From contig NZ_BDBM01000012.1 of the NCBI RefSeq assembly GCF_001612985.1, forward strand, positions 48,761-112,760: a stretch of 64,000 nt of DNA, written 5' to 3'. Positions 63,175 to 64,000 of this stretch are shown in pieces. The DNA comes from Nocardia gamkensis NBRC 108242 (lineage in GTDB: Bacteria > Actinomycetota > Actinomycetes > Mycobacteriales > Mycobacteriaceae). The stretch's first letter is position 1, and each line of letters begins with the position of its first letter. Under the pieces are notes generated by a model. The model worked only from the letters and a program-made list of their open reading frames with translations. It had not been told where the DNA came from and did no database searches. Both the position numbers and the translations under genes were made by a program.

Positions 63175-63699
63175 ATGGTCAACGGCCTCCCCGGCTCCGG
63201 AAAGTCGACATTGGCCGCACCCCTGGCACGGGAACTCGGCGCGCACTTGATTTCCAAAGACCTGATCAAGGAGGCGCTGAGTTCCGGGCTCGACGACACC
63301 ACTGTGCTGCCGAACATCGGCACGATCGCGATGGAGGCGGGGTGGGCGCTCGCCGCCGCACTGCCCGGCGTGGTCCTGGTCGACTCCTGGTGGTTCAAGC
63401 CGCGCGACGCGCGCTATGCCGCCACCGGGCTCGCGACTTCCGGCGCCACACGCGCGGTGGAGGTCTGGTGCGCGGTGCCATCCGAGGTTGCCCGTGCGCG
63501 ATTTCGCGGCCGCACGCGCGCTGATCTCTACCAGGACGACGCGCATCTGGCGCAGGATTGGGACCGATGGGCGCGATTGGCCGAACCCCTCGCGCTCGCT
63601 CCGGTCGTCACCGTCGACACCACCGCTCCGATCGACTGTGCGGAACTCGCACGCCGGGTGATGGCCGCGGCGACAGTCGCCATCGGCGACGTCTTCTAG
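63175..63699 (+). CDS. P-loop kinase-like protein
   Basis: The 174-residue protein starts almost at its Walker A loop, VNGLPGSGKSTLAAPLARELG, followed by HLISKDLIKEAL and VVLVDSWWFKPRDARYA. This is the zeta-toxin/chloramphenicol-phosphotransferase-like kinase arrangement, for small molecules. ATG 63175 was chosen; a TTG at 63148 directly abuts AGGAGG and cannot use it. Substrate unknown; resistance or metabolite kinase are possible. No partner gene is near in the window. Confidence 0.75.
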   Translation: MVNGLPGSGKSTLAAPLARELGAHLISKDLIKEALSSGLDDTTVLPNIGTIAMEAGWALAAALPGVVLVDSWWFKPRDARYAATGLATSGATRAVEVWCAVPSEVARARFRGRTRADLYQDDAHLAQDWDRWARLAEPLALAPVVTVDTTAPIDCAELARRVMAAATVAIGDVF

Positions 63700-63801
63700 C
63701 GAGATCATCTGCTATCCGGATTGCCTTGCACTACCGAGAGCCCCCGGTTCCGTGCTTCTTTTGGATGGTCTGGATTAGTCGGGTTAGGTGCTGATAAATC
63801 T

Positions 63802-63813
63802 TATACATGTATA
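63802..63813. promoter_or_regulatory. Palindrome TATACATGTATA
   Basis: A perfect 12-base, AT-rich palindrome in an AT-rich patch. It could be an operator or part of a promoter for an off-window gene. Confidence 0.4.
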
Positions 63814-63986
63814 GATGCGCATAGGAGCGTACCGCCATCTTTCTTTGCCCTCGGCTGGGATGCGAGACTTTGATGAAACCGTCAGCGACTGATCAGCTTC
63901 GGCGGCACCTTGCCACATCTTCGCACCTGAGCCTCACGGACGCCGCACCGCACCAGCACTCCCCTAGTTCATCACAGCCCAGAAAG

Positions 63987-64000
63987 CCCCCCCCCCCCCC
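63987..64000. repeat. Run of 14 C at the window end
   Basis: The last 14 bases are all C. A homopolymer of this length at the exact edge suggests a contig end or sequencing artefact, or a phase-variable tract continuing beyond. Confidence 0.7.

Larger units (their letters stand above)
63700..64000. other. Right-end stretch, no gene seen
   Basis: The 300 bases are lower in GC than the rest and contain one palindrome and a final C homopolymer (separate entries). No frame with a ribosome site was found. The stretch may hold promoter DNA of a gene beyond the window. Confidence 0.45.

Noticed and set aside
1..64000. Search by eye for tRNA, rRNA, CRISPR arrays and intact insertion sequences
   Set aside because: No cloverleaf, rRNA-like stretch, regularly spaced repeat array or transposase was seen; the only mobile trace is the integrase fragment at 37532.

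Overview
The window is high-GC, densely coded actinobacterial DNA. It encodes mycothiol ligase MshC, an MmpL-type transporter, an LppL-like lipoprotein, DUF3090 and SCO1664-type proteins, and a gene order (dapE2-like, PEBP, pyrD/lppL, uppP, phosphatase, DUF3090, SCO1664, mshC) that I recall from Mycobacteriales. A Nocardia-like organism is the best guess. The species cannot be told from the sequence alone. No rRNA, tRNA, CRISPR array or intact mobile element was seen.

Region 1 (1-19.9 kb) is most of a natural-product cluster, cut by the left edge. It holds the thioester-reductase end of a megasynthase and a stand-alone malonyl-type acyltransferase fused to a type II thioesterase. A KS-ACP protein has had its AT domain excised while keeping the flanking linkers. 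Sugar genes are an RmlC-like cupin, GDP-mannose 4,6-dehydratase, sugar C-methyltransferase, two SDR reductases/epimerases and a MycE-like O-methyltransferase. A GT1 glycosyltransferase, a GT2 polyprenol-phosphate glycosyltransferase, a GT87 membrane glycosyltransferase and a GtrA protein could attach sugars inside and outside the membrane. An FMO, a P450, an MFS exporter and an HxlR regulator complete it. The inferred product is a malonyl-derived lipopeptide or polyketide decorated with a branched, O-methylated GDP-derived deoxysugar.

Region 2 (20-49 kb) is a conserved chromosomal block interrupted by accessory segments. Core genes are the dapE2-like peptidase and PEBP (20.1-22.0 kb), pyrD, DUF5703 and lppL (31.8-34.2 kb), and uppP to mshC (43.8-48.8 kb). 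Insert A (22.2-31.8 kb) carries an XRE/DUF397 pair with two unknown small proteins, a methyltransferase, FadD, and an operon of an orphan GTP cyclohydrolase II with a PfkB-like protein that has an unknown N-terminal domain and a lost catalytic Asp. Insert B (34.7-43.5 kb) carries a lipoprotein, an MmpL transporter, a tyrosine-recombinase remnant, a LysR/EthD pair and a heme-uptake operon headed by a degenerate aldo/keto reductase.

Region 3 (48.9-64 kb) is mixed metabolic and regulatory DNA: a metallo-beta-lactamase-fold protein, two crotonases, three TetR regulators, an antiporter fused to a UBP zinc finger, an alpha/beta hydrolase, a decayed alcohol dehydrogenase next to a TetR gene with a clear operator, a molybdopterin oxidoreductase, a YczE-like membrane protein flanked by twin palindromes, a histidine phosphatase, a MetE-like protein and a P-loop kinase. 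The window ends in a run of 14 C.
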